This document shows, piece by piece, positions 13,801 through 28,108 of a stretch of 64,000 bases of DNA. The notes beneath the pieces were generated by a model. It ran no database searches, was not told where the DNA came from, and was given only the letters and a program-made list of their open reading frames with translations. Within the stretch, counting starts at the first letter, position 1. Every line of letters begins with the position of its first letter. The stretch comes from Diplolepis rosae (Eukaryota > Arthropoda > Insecta > Hymenoptera > Diplolepididae), in the NCBI GenBank assembly GCA_030998225.1, contig JAPYXD010000259.1, positions 5,131,001 to 5,195,000 on the forward strand. Direction: 5' to 3'. The translations under genes were made by a program, and so were the position numbers.

Positions 13801-16800
13801 ATCGAATTCAGGTCCACTTAGATTTTCTAATCCCTGAAGTCCTGGTATATTTGCCAGACCTTGTTGAAAACCTTGCTGAGATCCTTGATTATCACCACTT
13901 CTTTGCTGATCTTGCAAACTTAAGGCGATAGCCAATTCCACCATTACTGCTTCATCATCGCCTGGCGGCATGTCCAACAACTGTGGGAATCCTCCTGGAC
14001 CCAAAAGTGCTTGTAGAGGATGATTATCTGCTCGACCTCCAGCTGCTTGATTTTCTTCAGTGCCTAGTAAACCCATCGGATCGACCGCTTCTACATCGTA
14101 TTGCTGCTCTGCTTCAACCGATTCTTGAATAGACTGAGATGATACTGGTACAGGTTTCTCTTCTGCTTCTACTGGTGCACCTGGTAAAATGTCCAAATAA
14201 TTGTTACATTTCTCTTCTATTAAATAAGAATATTCTTTATTATTTGGATAACAATTTTTAGTTTTTCTACAACGATGAATTTTACTTAGTATTTGCTCTT
14301 GACTGAAAATTTAAATAGGAGAAATGATCAACAAATTTATATTCTTCAACAATTATAATATTATAAGAGAAATTTACGTTCCCAAATTCACTCTTTAAAA
14401 ATGATTAGATTTTAATGAATAAAAGCTCAGTTTGTTTCTTTATTAATTTGCCTTCTTAACTAATCATTAATAATTGAAGTGAAATTCGGTGTCAGAAATA
14501 TTATATAGAATAAACAGAATCTAAGTTCAAAATACATTTATATAGTAATAAATTGACTGACCTGGAGTATTGCAATGAGGTGGACTAGGTATATAGACCC
14601 TTCGTCGTTTGTATCGTGGTCTCAATACCCTGATGATTGCTTGTTTGGCACTGAAGCTGATAGTGGTGTCGGAAGATAGTAGCAATTGAAGATAGAGTTT
14701 TGCGGCGAGAGGGGTATTACTCTCGACGTCGCACGTCGTAAAAGCATGAATAATTTCAACGATTGCATGAATCGTTGCCTCTGTGTGAGTTAAACCAGGT
14801 ACTACAACTGGTGCTAAAGCCATATTTTTTGGATAAGCACCATGAAGGGTCCACATTACGTCTATCAACTGCACTACTAAATGTTGATTCGTTTTTCCCT
14901 CATTCGAATAAGAATCCAAACGATCCTTCTCAAAAACGGTTACTAAAATAGAAAGGCAATACATTTGTAATAAAATGAAAATATCTTAACAAAGTATAAT
15001 TAATTATGGGTTTCCGGAAAATATTAATCACTTTCAAGAAACTTACTGCTTGATACATCGATAGGTTTAGTTGCATGTTGATCAGCGAACTTCGCTAAAT
15101 TATTAGGTCGAGTGACGGCGATGTTCCTAACGATGAGAACAAGCCTATAAAAGTTTTCAGCGTCTATATCACGTGGATCACTAATCTTTTGCATTGAACT
15201 CAGCGATTCCAGCACATGCGAAAGGAGAACTTGGTCCTGGAATGATTTAAAGTAAATATTATTGTTGATTCAGAATTGTTTTTACCATCTTTTTATTGAA
15301 TAATTTTTAACCTACCTTGTGAGAATGGTAAGATAATTTTGAATTATGAAGAGCACTTAAAAGTGCTGTTGTTTGAATTTGAACTGGTGGTGGAGTTGGT
15401 AAAGTCAAAAGATTGGAGGCTACTTCGACAGCTGTAGATCTCAAAGAAGATTTTGTATCGTCGCTAGAAGAGAGAGTGAAGGACGAGACTAGAACTTCGA
15501 GGATGCTAGAGGTCATTCTGAAATAATATAAAACTACTGTGAAAAATAGAAGAAATGTGGTGATTGATTATGAAGATATGTATAAACATATTTACTACAA
15601 GAAAAAGGGGATACTAAAGGGGAACTTTAATTTTCTTCTTACCTTTCTATATTCACAGAATCATCCTTCGTTGGTCTGACGCATTATAATATAAAGAAAA
15701 GTTATAAATTTCTCATGAACGTGTTTCTTGAAACTAAACAACAAAAGCCATTTGTATACAATGGCGATGGGCGATAATCTACTTTACAATTAAGTTGAAT
15801 AATTCAATTACATGATCCATATTTACATTCAAAAATCTTCGATGATAAAGTACACAAATAAAATGACAAATAAAATTTGATTTCCAAGACTTTTTTTACA
15901 GTTAAAATATACTATTGAATTATTTTTCATAAGAACATATTAATGGTATGTAATACTTGGGAAATTAGCAAATTTTATTGATTTTAAGTTTCTACATGTT
16001 TGTGTCCAAAATACATAGAATTCTGATTTTAAAATTTGGAAAATGGTAGAGAAGATAAAAACGGACACAGATAGACAATTTTTGGTTTAAAAAATAGAAA
16101 AAAGTTAAATTCTAGCAAAATTTATGGAGAACATTTTTTTATTATCGAAATCAAAAGTAGTCTATCTACGTCCGTTTTCATCTTCTCTACAATTTCCCAA
16201 ATTTTGAAAAGAAATTTTTTTTTTTTTTTACACAAACATGTAGAAACTGGACCATGTTGTTCAAAAAACTTGCTACTTTTCTCAAGTATCACATGCCCTT
16301 CAAATTCTGTCATGCATCATATAGAATTAGGCATTAGTACTAGAAAAAATAAGAAAAAGGTATTCTAAACACAGAAACAGTGTTTGCAAATTTGCAAACA
16401 AACCTTAAGTTTGATTATTTTAGATCAGAGAAAGTAATTTAAATTATTATTGCTTACTTATCAATAGATATGAGTGGAACTGGTGAAACGAGAGTGCTTT
16501 TGTTATCGCTGTTGACTATTGCACCAGAAGATGCTGGAACCGAAGTCACTTGTCCAACAGGATTTTCCTCCGGTTCCTCCGGCCAACCGAAAGCGTCCTT
16601 CGTTATTCCATATCTATGTCAAAAACAAATTTCAAATTACGTTGACTATTACACATCTATTTATTGTTAGAAAAAAAAGACAAAATGGCATCGATTAAAA
16701 TTAGAACTCACACTTTAATAGAATCAACCATAATGACACCATCAGCATCTTGAGATGGACCGAAAGTTATCACTAATTTTCTATCTGCTTGCAAACTTTC

Positions 16801-19800
16801 CTCTCTTGTTAAAGGAATATCGAACCATCGACTTCGAGTTAGCATTATGCGTACACTTCTGCCGAAAACCTACAAAATATTCAAAGTTTTAATCAATAAT
16901 TGAATTTAGTGGAAATAATTACAGTTGGAATCTTTGACTAAAGAAAATGACTAAGATAGAAATGAAAAATTTAAACTAATAAAAACTCAGTTAACTTACT
17001 TCAACAAAAAGCGGGGCTCTCTGAACATCCTGACTTCCCAGTTGCACTCTAAATCCTGTCATGACTAGAGTAGGATCATTGTTGATTACTTCGACATTAA
17101 ATCCAAGAGCTCTCGTTGAAGCAACATACATCCCTGTAGTATTCAACCTATGTTTAATCTGTGCCACATTATAAACCTGTAGAAGATCTTTTCCTCCGAA
17201 CTCCACATCATTCATAGCCTGGCAATGTTCAAAGAAATCAATTGGAAACGTGACAGATCCGGCCGGCTTTCCTGTCTTCGTAGTTTTCTTTTTCTTTGTC
17301 TGTTTCACAATCGTCATCGGTCCAATTGGCTGAACACTAGGGGACATCCAAAATCCAGTTTGATCCATTGCTGCCATGTATATCCTCAAGCTCCCATCCT
17401 CACAAAGTAAAATCAAGGTAGTTCTGTGCTCAGCATTCGAACTCGGATGTCTGATCGCGACCATGTCCATAATCTTCGCCTTTGCAGGCACGACTTTGAT
17501 CTCCTGAATCATAATCGTTTCCGGTTTAATCATTAGAATCACTGGATTGTTACTGCTTTGCAAAACCGAGCAAACCAATCCTGGGTGATTGGCAATTTCA
17601 CTCCACTGGCAAAGTGGTTGAGGCTGATTATTATTCGATTTGTTCCCATTGCTCTTATTTGCCAGATTAATCATAAAAACCACCGTGATATCTGAATCCA
17701 TGTACTTTAATGGAGCAATGAAACTCTTCCCACAAGCGTAGCTGAAGAACAACAACTGCAAGGCATGAGAATAATAAATAGAAACTCCTCCTCCTCCAAC
17801 TTGGCCATTATCTTTGATCTCAGGATGATAAATATCAAGAGTGTTTGTCACATAAAATGGCCCATGTTTCGCGAGACTTTCCTCGTCCATTGCTTGGCTG
17901 TAAATATACCCAGCAGAAGACATCAACAGAAGATGAAACATTCCATCTTCAGCGTGAATAAAAGTACAGTCTCGAATCTTCCCTGCTGGCACTAGGAAGT
18001 AATATTGAGGACTTAGGGCATCTTTGCTCAAATCATAGATCTTTACAAAATCTGCAGTTACTAAAGCCAACTGCGTCTGTGATCCTGGAAGCCAAAGGGC
18101 CTTGATGATAAAGTTGCCTGTCTCTAGTTGAGGCTGCAGGACCAGATGATCAGAAACTGTTCCTGAACTATTAAACGTTAGGACATGACAATCCTTAAGT
18201 CCACAAACCGCTAGGAAATCTTCATTCCATTGGTTCCCAGTTACAGAGAGAACCGTAAAAGGGATTGGCGCCGACGCGAGTCTTGTCAAGGTCAATTTCC
18301 TTTTAGAAGAATCCGCCTGTTTCAGTAAAGTACTCAACTGCAAGACTGTGATCTTTCCTTTTTCATGAGACACTGCCAAGTGCAGCCTTTTTCCATGTGG
18401 AGATGAAAGACAACACATCGCAACTCGTCTAATCATATGAGCTGAGAGAAGTTGTCTGATAGTTTGTCCTTGATCTCCAGAGTAGTTCATCCTGACATTT
18501 TCGAAGGCACCTTCCTGGGAACCTAAAGTTGGTAGCATCAGTTGATCAGTATGCTCGAATTTCTTATCCAAAGAGTGGAGTTGTCTTAAAGCCATTTGAG
18601 CTCGAGAATGACACCCAACTGCTGAGTGTTTTTGACAATAAGCCTCCACAGCAGGTACCAAGTTACTCGTCAATTCAACTAAAGAGGAGATCAATCCACT
18701 CGACCAGAGCTGGGAGAGAATCCAGTCCTTGGATCCTTCAAGCTGCTTCGAAAAGGTTGATAGCTTCTGTTTATCTCTTGCAATTTTATCGCTTTTGTCG
18801 TTATAGTGAACAGGGCTAGAGGCTCTTCGCCTGAGACTGCTAGTTAAATGCATACTATTATCGATTGTTCCAGTGTTATTGCTGTAAGTTGTATTATTTC
18901 CTGCGACTTGATGTTCCGAGCTCTGCGGGCTACATTTTGTTAAAGCCTGACACGAGCCGTCTTCTTTGGCCCCACAGTCACAGAAAAAGTTTCCGTATTT
19001 GGCATAGGTGACGTCATGACCTCTATGACAGACCCTGGCGCAGACTGTACAGACCCCAACGCTACCAACCATGTTGCAATCATGACAATGGTACCAATGT
19101 TGATTCATGTACTCCTTCTGAGTGATAGTGAAGGTGCAGAGTTTGTTACAAAGACTATCTTCATCGGAATCTTCAGCTCCACTTTCGTCTTCCTCGTGAA
19201 CGATTTCATCATTCCAATCGCTGTCGTTAATGTCATTTATTGGAGTGGCACCTTCCCAGGGCGGACTGGTTGCTCTATCTTGAAACTGCAGTTGTTGAGG
19301 ACAAACAGCACTGACAACATCAGCTATGTAGTTCAAGACACAGCAGCCAGCTTCGATATAAGGTGAGGGTTTGTCTAAAGACTGAGGGTCTTTATTCATA
19401 AGTTGCTGCTTGCAGATTTCGACCCATCCAGTCGCTGCCTTGAAAAGGAGTTTGTGCCCTTTGTCTGATCCAACGTCTGCTAATGTAGACATGACTTTCA
19501 TAAGGTCTGGAAAGCTGACGCCTTCGATAGCGGTTGAGAGAATGTGATATCCGAGGGGAATCAAAGCCTGGAGCATCGTCACTGAGACTCCACTGCTTAC
19601 GTTGCTGTTCTCTTTTACGATATAATTTGTGAGAGCTTGGAGAAGTTGGTTATTCTCTTGGAGAGGTTGGTAATCATTGGAACTGCTTTTATTATTTACG
19701 ACTGTCCCATCAATTAAAAGACTCTGCCAACCGGTTTCGTTATTAGGAGTGTTATTGGGTTCTTCGGTCTTTTGACTTCTATCGTTTCCAGGTAGAGCCA

Positions 19801-22800
19801 TAGTCGTGGGAGCAGTATTAGAAGCTGTTATATTAGAGTCAGAAGAGATGTTCGTTGTTCCTAAAATTACGTGCCTCAGCCAGGTTTGAAGCTTGTCGTT
19901 CTCCACGTTCGCGAGATTAGAAACTGCGCTACAAAGTCGATCAAGATTAGAGTCACTGACTTTTTCAGTTGTCTTGAACAATTTATTCAAGAAGTGGAGA
20001 ACGTGGCTTCCAAATTGCTGGGAAGCATGAGGTGACGAAATTGACAAAAGAATTGAAACCAATGTACGATCTGAATCTGGAGCAAAAAATTCACCTAGAG
20101 CTTTGTATCCTACTGGTTTATCAAGCAAATGTTCCCAGTACTTGATGTAATGTTTCAGAATCTTCTCATCGATCGTGACATTGACAGACTCTTCTGTGTT
20201 GTTTGTATAGTCAACAATCAGATTGTAAGTATAAGAAAGAACAAAGAGATGGACTTTCAATTGTCTAGCTTCGCTTTCACTATCGCCTAAAATCTTTGCC
20301 AAAGTCTTGGAAGCCATTTCTTGAACATAGTCAGTTCTGGCGTCCATTGTCAATGGAATGAGGAGCTCTATAGTTTCTTCTCGTATCTCAGAATTCTCTG
20401 GGGCTGTTGTGGGATTAACGTATTCCATTATAAAAGTGATCAAAGAGTAAAGTAGGTTTTTCAGCGAGGGATTGATGGAGAAGCTTCCAAATTCTGATAA
20501 TGGATTAATATGATGGTTTATTGTTGCTAGAATATAACTTTCGGCTGGGATAATATCATTGGCGTAGGTGTTCCAAGGAACATGAGCAACATTGATGGAT
20601 TTCCACCTATCTAGAGCAGTTCGTATGTTGCTTGGTAGTAAAGTAACTAAAGAAGTTTCTATCGCCCAACTTGCACCAGCCATAGAAATTATTCCGTCCA
20701 TGGCGATAATCATGTCCAGTACGATATAGTCTCTCAAGCTGTATTTGCTTGGTGCATCCGACGAGTCCTGAACGTTATAGAGAACACTGGATCGACAAGC
20801 AACGACTACAGCTTTGGTTAATTTGATAATGTGAGGTAAAATGTCTACCACCATTTTATTGATGTTCGACGTGATGGATTCCGAAGACTGGGAGTTTTTC
20901 TCGATATTATCATTGGAAGTCTTTGCAAGACTTTCGTCCATTATAACTTGCAGTTTACCAACTACTGCGGCTAATATACAAAGCGAACTGAGTTTTGGGA
21001 GAGCGGACTTCGGCATTATTTTCTCATCATCCGTTTCAGGAATTAAGGCTTTTATACAATTTTTGGCTAGGGTAACATCGTACTTGAGAGAAGTCACGGT
21101 CGAGGAAATGGTCTTTAGTAAGTTTTCAGCGTATTGCGTGTACATTCCTTGTTTTACTAGACACTCCTTCATCCATCCTATGAAAGTTTTACAAGCGGCT
21201 CTAGGTCCCCAGATTAGGGAATAGAGCAGCATAGGACTTGCGGGGATCTCTTCCCCAAGAGCAAGTTCGTCCATATAAGCAGTCGATGGAGGAAGCATCA
21301 GAAGCAGTCTCCAACAAATAGAGAAACAATATTGAGTAGCACACAAGCCTGTAAAAGTCATTTTGTCTTTGCCGTCTGTTGATTGTTTTCTGGGTATACT
21401 CGTTTGGTTGATGATATTTAAGATGTCGATCAAGGCGTCGACGAGGAGAGGGTACTTCATTTTGTCTGGGGTGCCAAGGACAAAATTGCAAGCCAATCCA
21501 TCTAGTTTTGGTGTATCTTGGTTGTTGAAATCTGAGGCTGTGAGATTGTAAAATCTAGGCTTCATTGAAAACTCGTCCTGTGGGCTGAATTTCCGATAGT
21601 TGTCTTCAATTTCTTTCCAGGGAGTATAAATTCTCGAGGCTTGTTTATTTCCTTCCTTGGTGTCGGAGACTAAACTTGTCCCAGATAGAAGGTTCCATTG
21701 AACCTGAAATAAAAATAAATCTATTAGTTATACTATTCTCTTTTAAATTCAGGAATTATTAAAATGGATTGTATGAGACGTTTACTACCACTCAGTAGAC
21801 ACTTTCTATCTGGTGGCCCTGGTATCTCATGACAGACGTGCAAGGTCCGCATTATTATTGCATTTGAAAAGTTTAACTATGTATTTTAAGCGTTGAAGAA
21901 TGAATAAATTGATGAAAAATGATAAAAATGAGGATAGAATATGACAGAAAAGCCGTATTCATAAACTCCCAAATGCACTTTTTAAGGGGTAATTATCCAA
22001 GAAAACTCACTTGTTCGAGCAAAGAAGATGGGGCGTCATAAAGGTGTTTCATCATGTACTCGAGAAGAAGTAACAAGCGCGAAAGATGAAGAATCTGCGA
22101 GTCTTTCATGGGAGTCTTAACAGCCTCACTGCAACGAACTGCTCCGCTTCCAGTGACAAGAAGAACTGATTTCTTTTGCATCAGATTCAATGAATGAAAA
22201 AGAAATAAAACTAGCTGTGCATGTTCCACATTCAGGTCTAAAAGAACAATTATTAACGAATATTCAATTTAAAAACCGCTTTTGAACATGTAGTAGAGTA
22301 TAAAGGAAAATTGCAATTAAAATACCTTCATTCTCAGTGTCGAAAGTTGCTGGAGGATTGCAGACGTTTTCCACCATTGTTGTGACCAATCTGTGCCAAA
22401 TACTTATACAAGCAGCCTCTTTCTCAAGTTGAGGTTTAAGTAGAAGTATCTAAAAAAAATTAATTTGGATAAAGAAAATTGTCTGTAAACAAAAGAAAAA
22501 AAAATATATATATAGATTACCTGGGCGAGAACACTGAGGGTTCTTGGATAGACTTGGAGAGGCCACGAAGCTGTGCTTGAGTTTTCTGTGGACCATGGGC
22601 TGACTCCTAGGTGCTGAAGAAGCGTATTTTGCAGAGCTTCACTTAAGGTATTTCGTGTCAGTAAATTATGGGTATAAAGACTCAGTGCCTGGGAAAATTC
22701 CGAATACATAGCTCCCAACGTAGCTCCATAAAAAACTGAAATTGTTCCAGTCTCCGTTCTTGCAGCTTCGTGGTCCAAATCCCTTATAATCGCAGCTAGA

Positions 22801-25800
22801 ATAACCATCTGTTGTTCAACCAAACCATTCATGACATATTCCCTAACATAAATACTCCGACTGCCTAACAAATGTTGATTCATGAACTGAAAAATCTGCG
22901 TTGCCAGGGAAATGTACCCATGGGGTTCTCGATTATCAGGAACGATAGCTGTCGTTGCTCTTTCCACTGCAGGTTCGCTATTAGCCTCCTTCGAGGTGTT
23001 ATTCGAAGAGCCATCAGAAGGTGCCAAAGTTTCTTCGAACCAGAGGCCCAAAATAGGTTCGCTATCCTCCTCTTCATCCGCAGAGTTTTCAGAACAACTT
23101 AGGAGATCTTCGTAATAAGTTGCAGAATCTGATTGACTCAAGGTATCACCCTCGAGGGAATGCTTCTGCACCCTTTTTAAAGTGGAAGCCTTCCTGTAAC
23201 TAATAGTTGCCAAATAAAAAAGCAAGTGGTTGAGCGGAGCCGCTTGGAAAAAGGTTGCAGCTCTCTGTAGAGCTGTCGCGGTTGCTAGGATATCTAAAGG
23301 TGCTGGCTCAGGTGTTGGAGGTCGATTGGGTCCAGCTTCAACGGATACATCTTCCAGAAGTGCACTCATCAACGTGAGCGCATGCGATGCCAAAGCCACG
23401 GACAAAACCCCAAAACCTTGTTGTACTTTCATTAAATTAATTCTTCCAGTTCCATCTCTAGACTTACTCGGCGATTTTCCTTTTTCTTCCTTGCTTTTAT
23501 CTGATGCACTGAGACTACTCACGGACAACTGAGCTTGAAGTCCAGCAACGAGGAGCCAAACTCCGATTAGAAGGTGATTTTGCAGGATGTGACCTCCGGC
23601 TCGCGTACTGTATTTAATTATGTTTGAGACTAGACTGAAAATTTCTAAACTCCTTTCCACTACCGTAATTGCTAAAGCATCATATTCTTCCTCGGCACTC
23701 TTACCACTCTGATTTCCGGGAGCACTCGCTGCCGTATTTGTACTACATTTTGGCGATACTGCATTGGTTATTCCGACTATACTCGACGCTGTGGCATTCG
23801 CTATTGAACAATAGAGACACGACATGGTAAGGAGCGAGAGTTTTTCCAACTTCTCTGGAGTCAAGGGTTCTAAGACTGGTAATGACACTACACTGTGAAC
23901 CATATTTATGTCGTTTACAACTGAATGAAGGCTGTGCCGAATCGTGTGAGCCTCCGAGTGATTCGAAGGAAGGCAAAAACTTTTTCTGTTTAGAAAGGTT
24001 TGATACTTCCGGGTATAACGAGACAAATGCGGAAGGTTCGTGCACATGTCTAGTAAGGTATCTCCTGCACTGATGCTTTGGAGGGTACTTATATTGTTTG
24101 CGACAAACATCATCTAGAATAAAAATAAGTTTCTTATCTATTGGACCAGTAGTTTAATTTCTTATGACTCTAATTTATATTAAGAATTTCATTCTTACTT
24201 TTCTAATAAAATCAAAAACATATGTAAATTTTGTGATTAGTAATCTGAATCGTAAATAATGTTGTGAGTTATTTTTAAATACCTTTACATCCGAAACCTG
24301 ATCATTTGTAGCATTCTCGGATGAAACTTTGTTACCATCAGGAGTAACATCGATTCTGACAGACATGGAGGGGATAAATTCTTGAAGAGGCATAGTCAAT
24401 TGTTCGAGGATGTTACTCGATAAATCGCTACGTGTCCTCTTTGTTTCTTTGATAGGATGAGGAGTTGAGTCTTTTTCGCCATTCGTCGTTGAAGGCTGGG
24501 CGATCGAAGGAACCTTCGCATTTTTTAGAATTGCGATAAGAGCAACTTCCTCTGCTTTTGCGAGGAGTGATTGCCCAACACAGAGAGCACGAATAGCCAA
24601 AAGTAGCTGTTTTGTGGTCAGGACTGTCGGCGCCCCCTCGCCAGGTTGTGTTTGATTCTGGGGCAACTTCCCCACTAGGTAGACCAAGAGTATTTTGCAT
24701 GCTTGCCAAACTAAGGGAATCTGATTCTTCGAAACTAAAACAAAATTAAAGTTAAGAATTTACATGAATATTCGATTACTTTTTTCAGTCAATCTCACAT
24801 TTTTTGCAAACTACGCAAATAAAAAGTTATTTATTTTAAAAATTATAAAATTTGTTTATTTATTGGTTAATAATTGCTGAGGAAACTTATATAATTTTAA
24901 TGTAGTTGTCTGAAGTTCATTAGGCTTTACACAGTTTATATCACTTGGAAAGTTGTTTGACAACTTTGTCAACTTTTGATTGCTTCGTTAGCATTGTAAT
25001 TATATATTATAGAAATACTCTATTCCTTTAATTTTAAAATATGCTTTATAATTACTTTATTACTATAAAATAAAATACATGAGTGCGACGATTATAATAA
25101 AACTTTCAATATAAAAATTGACTTTTTTTTGGAACAATGCCTAAATATAATTTATAAATTATCATCTTTTGCACGAAAAACGTTCATTTCGTCTTCCTGA
25201 TTGACATTGAAAAATCTGGATTCAAATTTACTAGTATTAGCCAATTTTCAAAATTTCTTAGTTAATTCTATACATAATTATGAAGAAATTGCTCTAAAAA
25301 TTGTAATGAAATTTAAGTGAAGTATTTAAACCATTTTTTAAAGGGGTTTACATCTTCATGGTATGCAAAATTAATTAATGAATGTATAATGAACAATTAA
25401 AATCATTATTTCTAAGAGCTTTACCATAGATTCAAGTGACTCCAATTTACTTTACAGTAAACTGAAAGTTTTCACAAAATACCTGAATTGATAAACAAAT
25501 TTTAATTTATTAAATACCAAAGAAAATTTTTCTCATTCTAGAAACAGAAAATAGTATTACCATAAAATCAAAATAAAATCTGTACTATTGAACTGAAGAA
25601 AATCCAACTGAATATTAACATTAAAAATTGCCAGACACGATTTTCACTTACTTGTAATTAATCTTAAAAAATCATAAATATCGCCAGATAAGGTTATTTA
25701 ATCCAGGAGTGATAAAACTTGAACATTATAAAATCTACTCCAAATTATAGCAATCATCAAATTTTCTATTAGCCGACAAATCCAAAGGCGAGATCAAGGT

Positions 25801-26470
25801 GACACTCTAAAGTAAACACGAGCCAAAGAACGAAATACAATTTTTAGCTTTTGCAAGATGTCGGTTGTTTATAAGGATAAATCCAATTAAGGAACAAATT
25901 TAGAAAAATGATTCACTTGATACTCAATTTAAAAAAATATCTTTACCTAGAAAAAATCATCACTCGAAAAATTTGATAATCAATAACGATTTTTGAATTG
26001 TTCGGTAACAAAATGAAATACGTGCAAAGATATTTCATCTATAATATTGTATACGTATACATCAAGTTCTCAAGACTTAACTGCCAGGTCATTGAAAAAC
26101 TTACGTGAATTGGCATAACCACTGATGTAGTCCGCGACTAAAGTAGCGAAGGATGTATAGAATGCCTCGTAAGAATCCTCGTGTGACGAAAACTCAGATT
26201 CACTGGAAAATAAGCGTTAAATAGATCGATAAATACGTTTTGGTCAGTTAACGAGCATCCATTTCTGTACTGTCACCTTAGCGAGGTATCGGTTAAGATA
26301 TTTTTCTGAAGTTCATTTAGGTTGTTTTGCAAAGTGATTGAAACATACCTTTTAACAACCGCTTTCACGAGCTCAATAATCTCATTTTTGTTAAACGATC
26401 CGTAAGATGCAGATAAAAAAGGCTTTATAATTGATGCCCAGTCGACAGAGCCACCGCTCTTCGCTGCCAT
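4812..26470 (-). CDS. poe: E3 ubiquitin-protein ligase UBR4 (purity of essence), 25 coding exons
   Basis: Very large N-degron-pathway E3 ligase of about 5,260 residues, close to human UBR4. Exons read from the sequence include 26349-26470, 26105-26202, 24283-24734, 22521-24113, 22326-22450, 22011-22237, the 4.7 kb exon 17000-21703, thirteen short exons from 16869 to 10954, the 4.7 kb exon 6162-10889, then 5628-6082, 5224-5548, 4970-5129 and 4812-4876. The Cys/His-rich UBR box, which binds destabilising N-termini, is at about residues 1720-1790 (19150-18940). A beta-propeller-like region follows it. The C-terminal hemiRING-type zinc module begins with Val-Cys-Val-Ile-Cys near residue 4910 and continues into the His-x5-Cys segment of the next exon; this part recruits the E2 in the family. 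I chose the Met at 26470 (Met-Ala-Ala-Lys); an in-frame Met lies seven codons upstream at 26491. The stop is TAG at 4812-4814. Confidence 0.95.
13337..13457. repeat. MITE with GGCCACGAGTGGGT ends, in a UBR4 intron
   Basis: The ends GGATGGCCACGAGTGGGTC and its inverted partner CCACTCGTGGCCATTCC flank a short loop. A TATATA run sits on both sides and could be a TA target in a dinucleotide tract. The element lies in the intron between the exons ending at 13505 and starting at 12803. A relative is found at 27947-28108. Confidence 0.65.
15943..16300. repeat. Inverted-repeat element with AGTTTCTACATG arms, in a UBR4 intron
   Basis: The arms contain TTAGCAAATTTT, then AAGTTTCTACATGTTTGTGT on the left and the complementary ACACAAACATGTAGAAACT, then AAACTTGCTA on the right. 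An inner pair (GTAGAGAAGAT with ATCTTCTCTAC) extends the hairpin. A relative is at 45132-45449 in the eys-like gene. Confidence 0.6.
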
Positions 26471-26491
26471 TTTGAAAACTGACGAGATCAT

Positions 26492-27946
26492 GAATATTCT
26501 TTTCGACTAACAGATTACAGATTGGCGAACTGGTGAACAGAATTCAGCCAAATAATGCGATATCTATTAGTTTTTCGTAAAACTATACTTGCGGTATAGA
26601 TTCGTTGATAATTCAGTTAATACTCTTATCGCCTAGTCATTAGTGAGCTAGCGCCACTCATGCGCCACTGTACAAAGCCCAAATAGAGTTCTGAAATATT
26701 CTCGAGAATTTGAAAAATATAAGAAAATTGCTGGGAAACTGTGTTACTGGGAGAGTCATTCTGTCATTATGGTTAACAGTGCCATGTAAGCGTAAAACAA
26801 AAATTAAGATAGGAATCTTAACTTATTCTCCTGTCTTCATGCCTCTTCCCAAAGAAAATTATCGCAGATTTGTAATATATTCTTCATACTCATTTATGAG
26901 CATCGCTTTTGCAATGCGATATCAGGCGATATACACAATAGATGCTTACAAATAACCTAATTGCAAAGAAAAGTCTTTATGAGTTTCATTTGAAATTCGT
27001 AAAAATAAGAGGTGTCTTGTACGATTTGCAGATACGTCTTTCATCATTTGCACGGCACTTTAATAATGTTTCATCAAGTTTCCTAAATTTTTTTATCGAT
27101 AAAAATCTATGCGTAAAAATAAAAAATACGTTTTATAGCAGTCAAAACCGGTTGAATTTATTGTTTAGTTTGGTTGTAGCAGGTTGTAGACTAATTAGTT
27201 TTGAACATAAATAATAAAAATTCTAAAGTCGGTAAAACAGGAATAGAGATTTTTGTTATTTAAGGTCATGTTACGGACATGACTTCTACTTTTCGCCCTT
27301 CTCATTCTTTAATTAATAATTCAAATGGATTTTCCATTCAACCTCTGTTTTATCGAGAAAAGCAGTTTACTTATAAAATTTTGAATAACCTAACAAACTG
27401 TAATTTTAATTACCGACGTTACATAATCCAAGTGGTCCATGGCCCATGGCCTTAAAAGTGGTTTATCTATTCAAACCTGTTCACAAATATGAATTTTGCA
27501 TTATTTGTTCAATACTGGACTCATACTAAGGCAAACTCACTTTAGGAGGTAAATTTAAATAGTAATTAATAACCTAATAATAAGACATGATTTATAATCA
27601 TGCTGTATACGCAAAGTTATATATTTTTCTAAAGTTGATGGGTTAAAATCTGATAGGTTTGCCCAAAATAAATGACAATATTCATAATACAAACGAATTT
27701 ATTTCATTTCGTATGTACATGTATATTTATTATAAAGTTTTTTCCTTCATTAAGATACACAACATGTCTGACTTTTACAAAAACATTTTACTGGATCATT
27801 CAAAAGAAATTGCTCAATATATCTCACAATTTAATACTCATTATTCATTTTAATTTTTAGTGAAAGTATACAGATGAGTGTGATATGAATTTCTCATTTA
27901 AAAACATATTTTTTCATAAAACTTTATCATTTTTAGGAGTGTGTAT
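26492..27946. other. Intergenic DNA upstream of UBR4
   Basis: About 1.45 kb between the UBR4 start and the next repeat. It must hold the UBR4 promoter, but I cannot point to a core element. Short frames here (26710-26955, 26942-27214 and others) have AT-rich composition and no recognisable motif, so I do not call them genes. Confidence 0.4.
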
Positions 27947-28108
27947 TTACAGAGTGCCTACGGGTGGGTTTCAGAATAGGAATTATATAGTGTAAAAGAG
28001 CTTAGCATACAATGGAATTATTCAAGTCGATAAAACAGTTTATATACAGTATACTAAAGTCTTAACACTATATTCCAATTCTGTAACCCACTCGTGGCTA
28101 ATCTGTAA
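27947..28108. repeat. MITE, second member of the GCCACGAGTGGG family
   Basis: The ends read TTACAGAGTGCCTACGGGTG and, inverted, CACTCGTGGCTAATCTGTAA. The inner GGGTTTCAGAATAGG matches the GGGTCGCAGAATAGG of the copy at 13337-13457. There is no reading frame. Confidence 0.6.

Noticed and set aside
15640..15700. Possible extra UBR4 micro-exon
   Set aside because: The flanking exons 16458-16613 and 15316-15517 already join in frame, so an extra exon is not needed.
26710..27214. Two frames of 81 and 90 residues upstream of UBR4
   Set aside because: No recognisable motif, AT-rich composition, no matching splice pattern.
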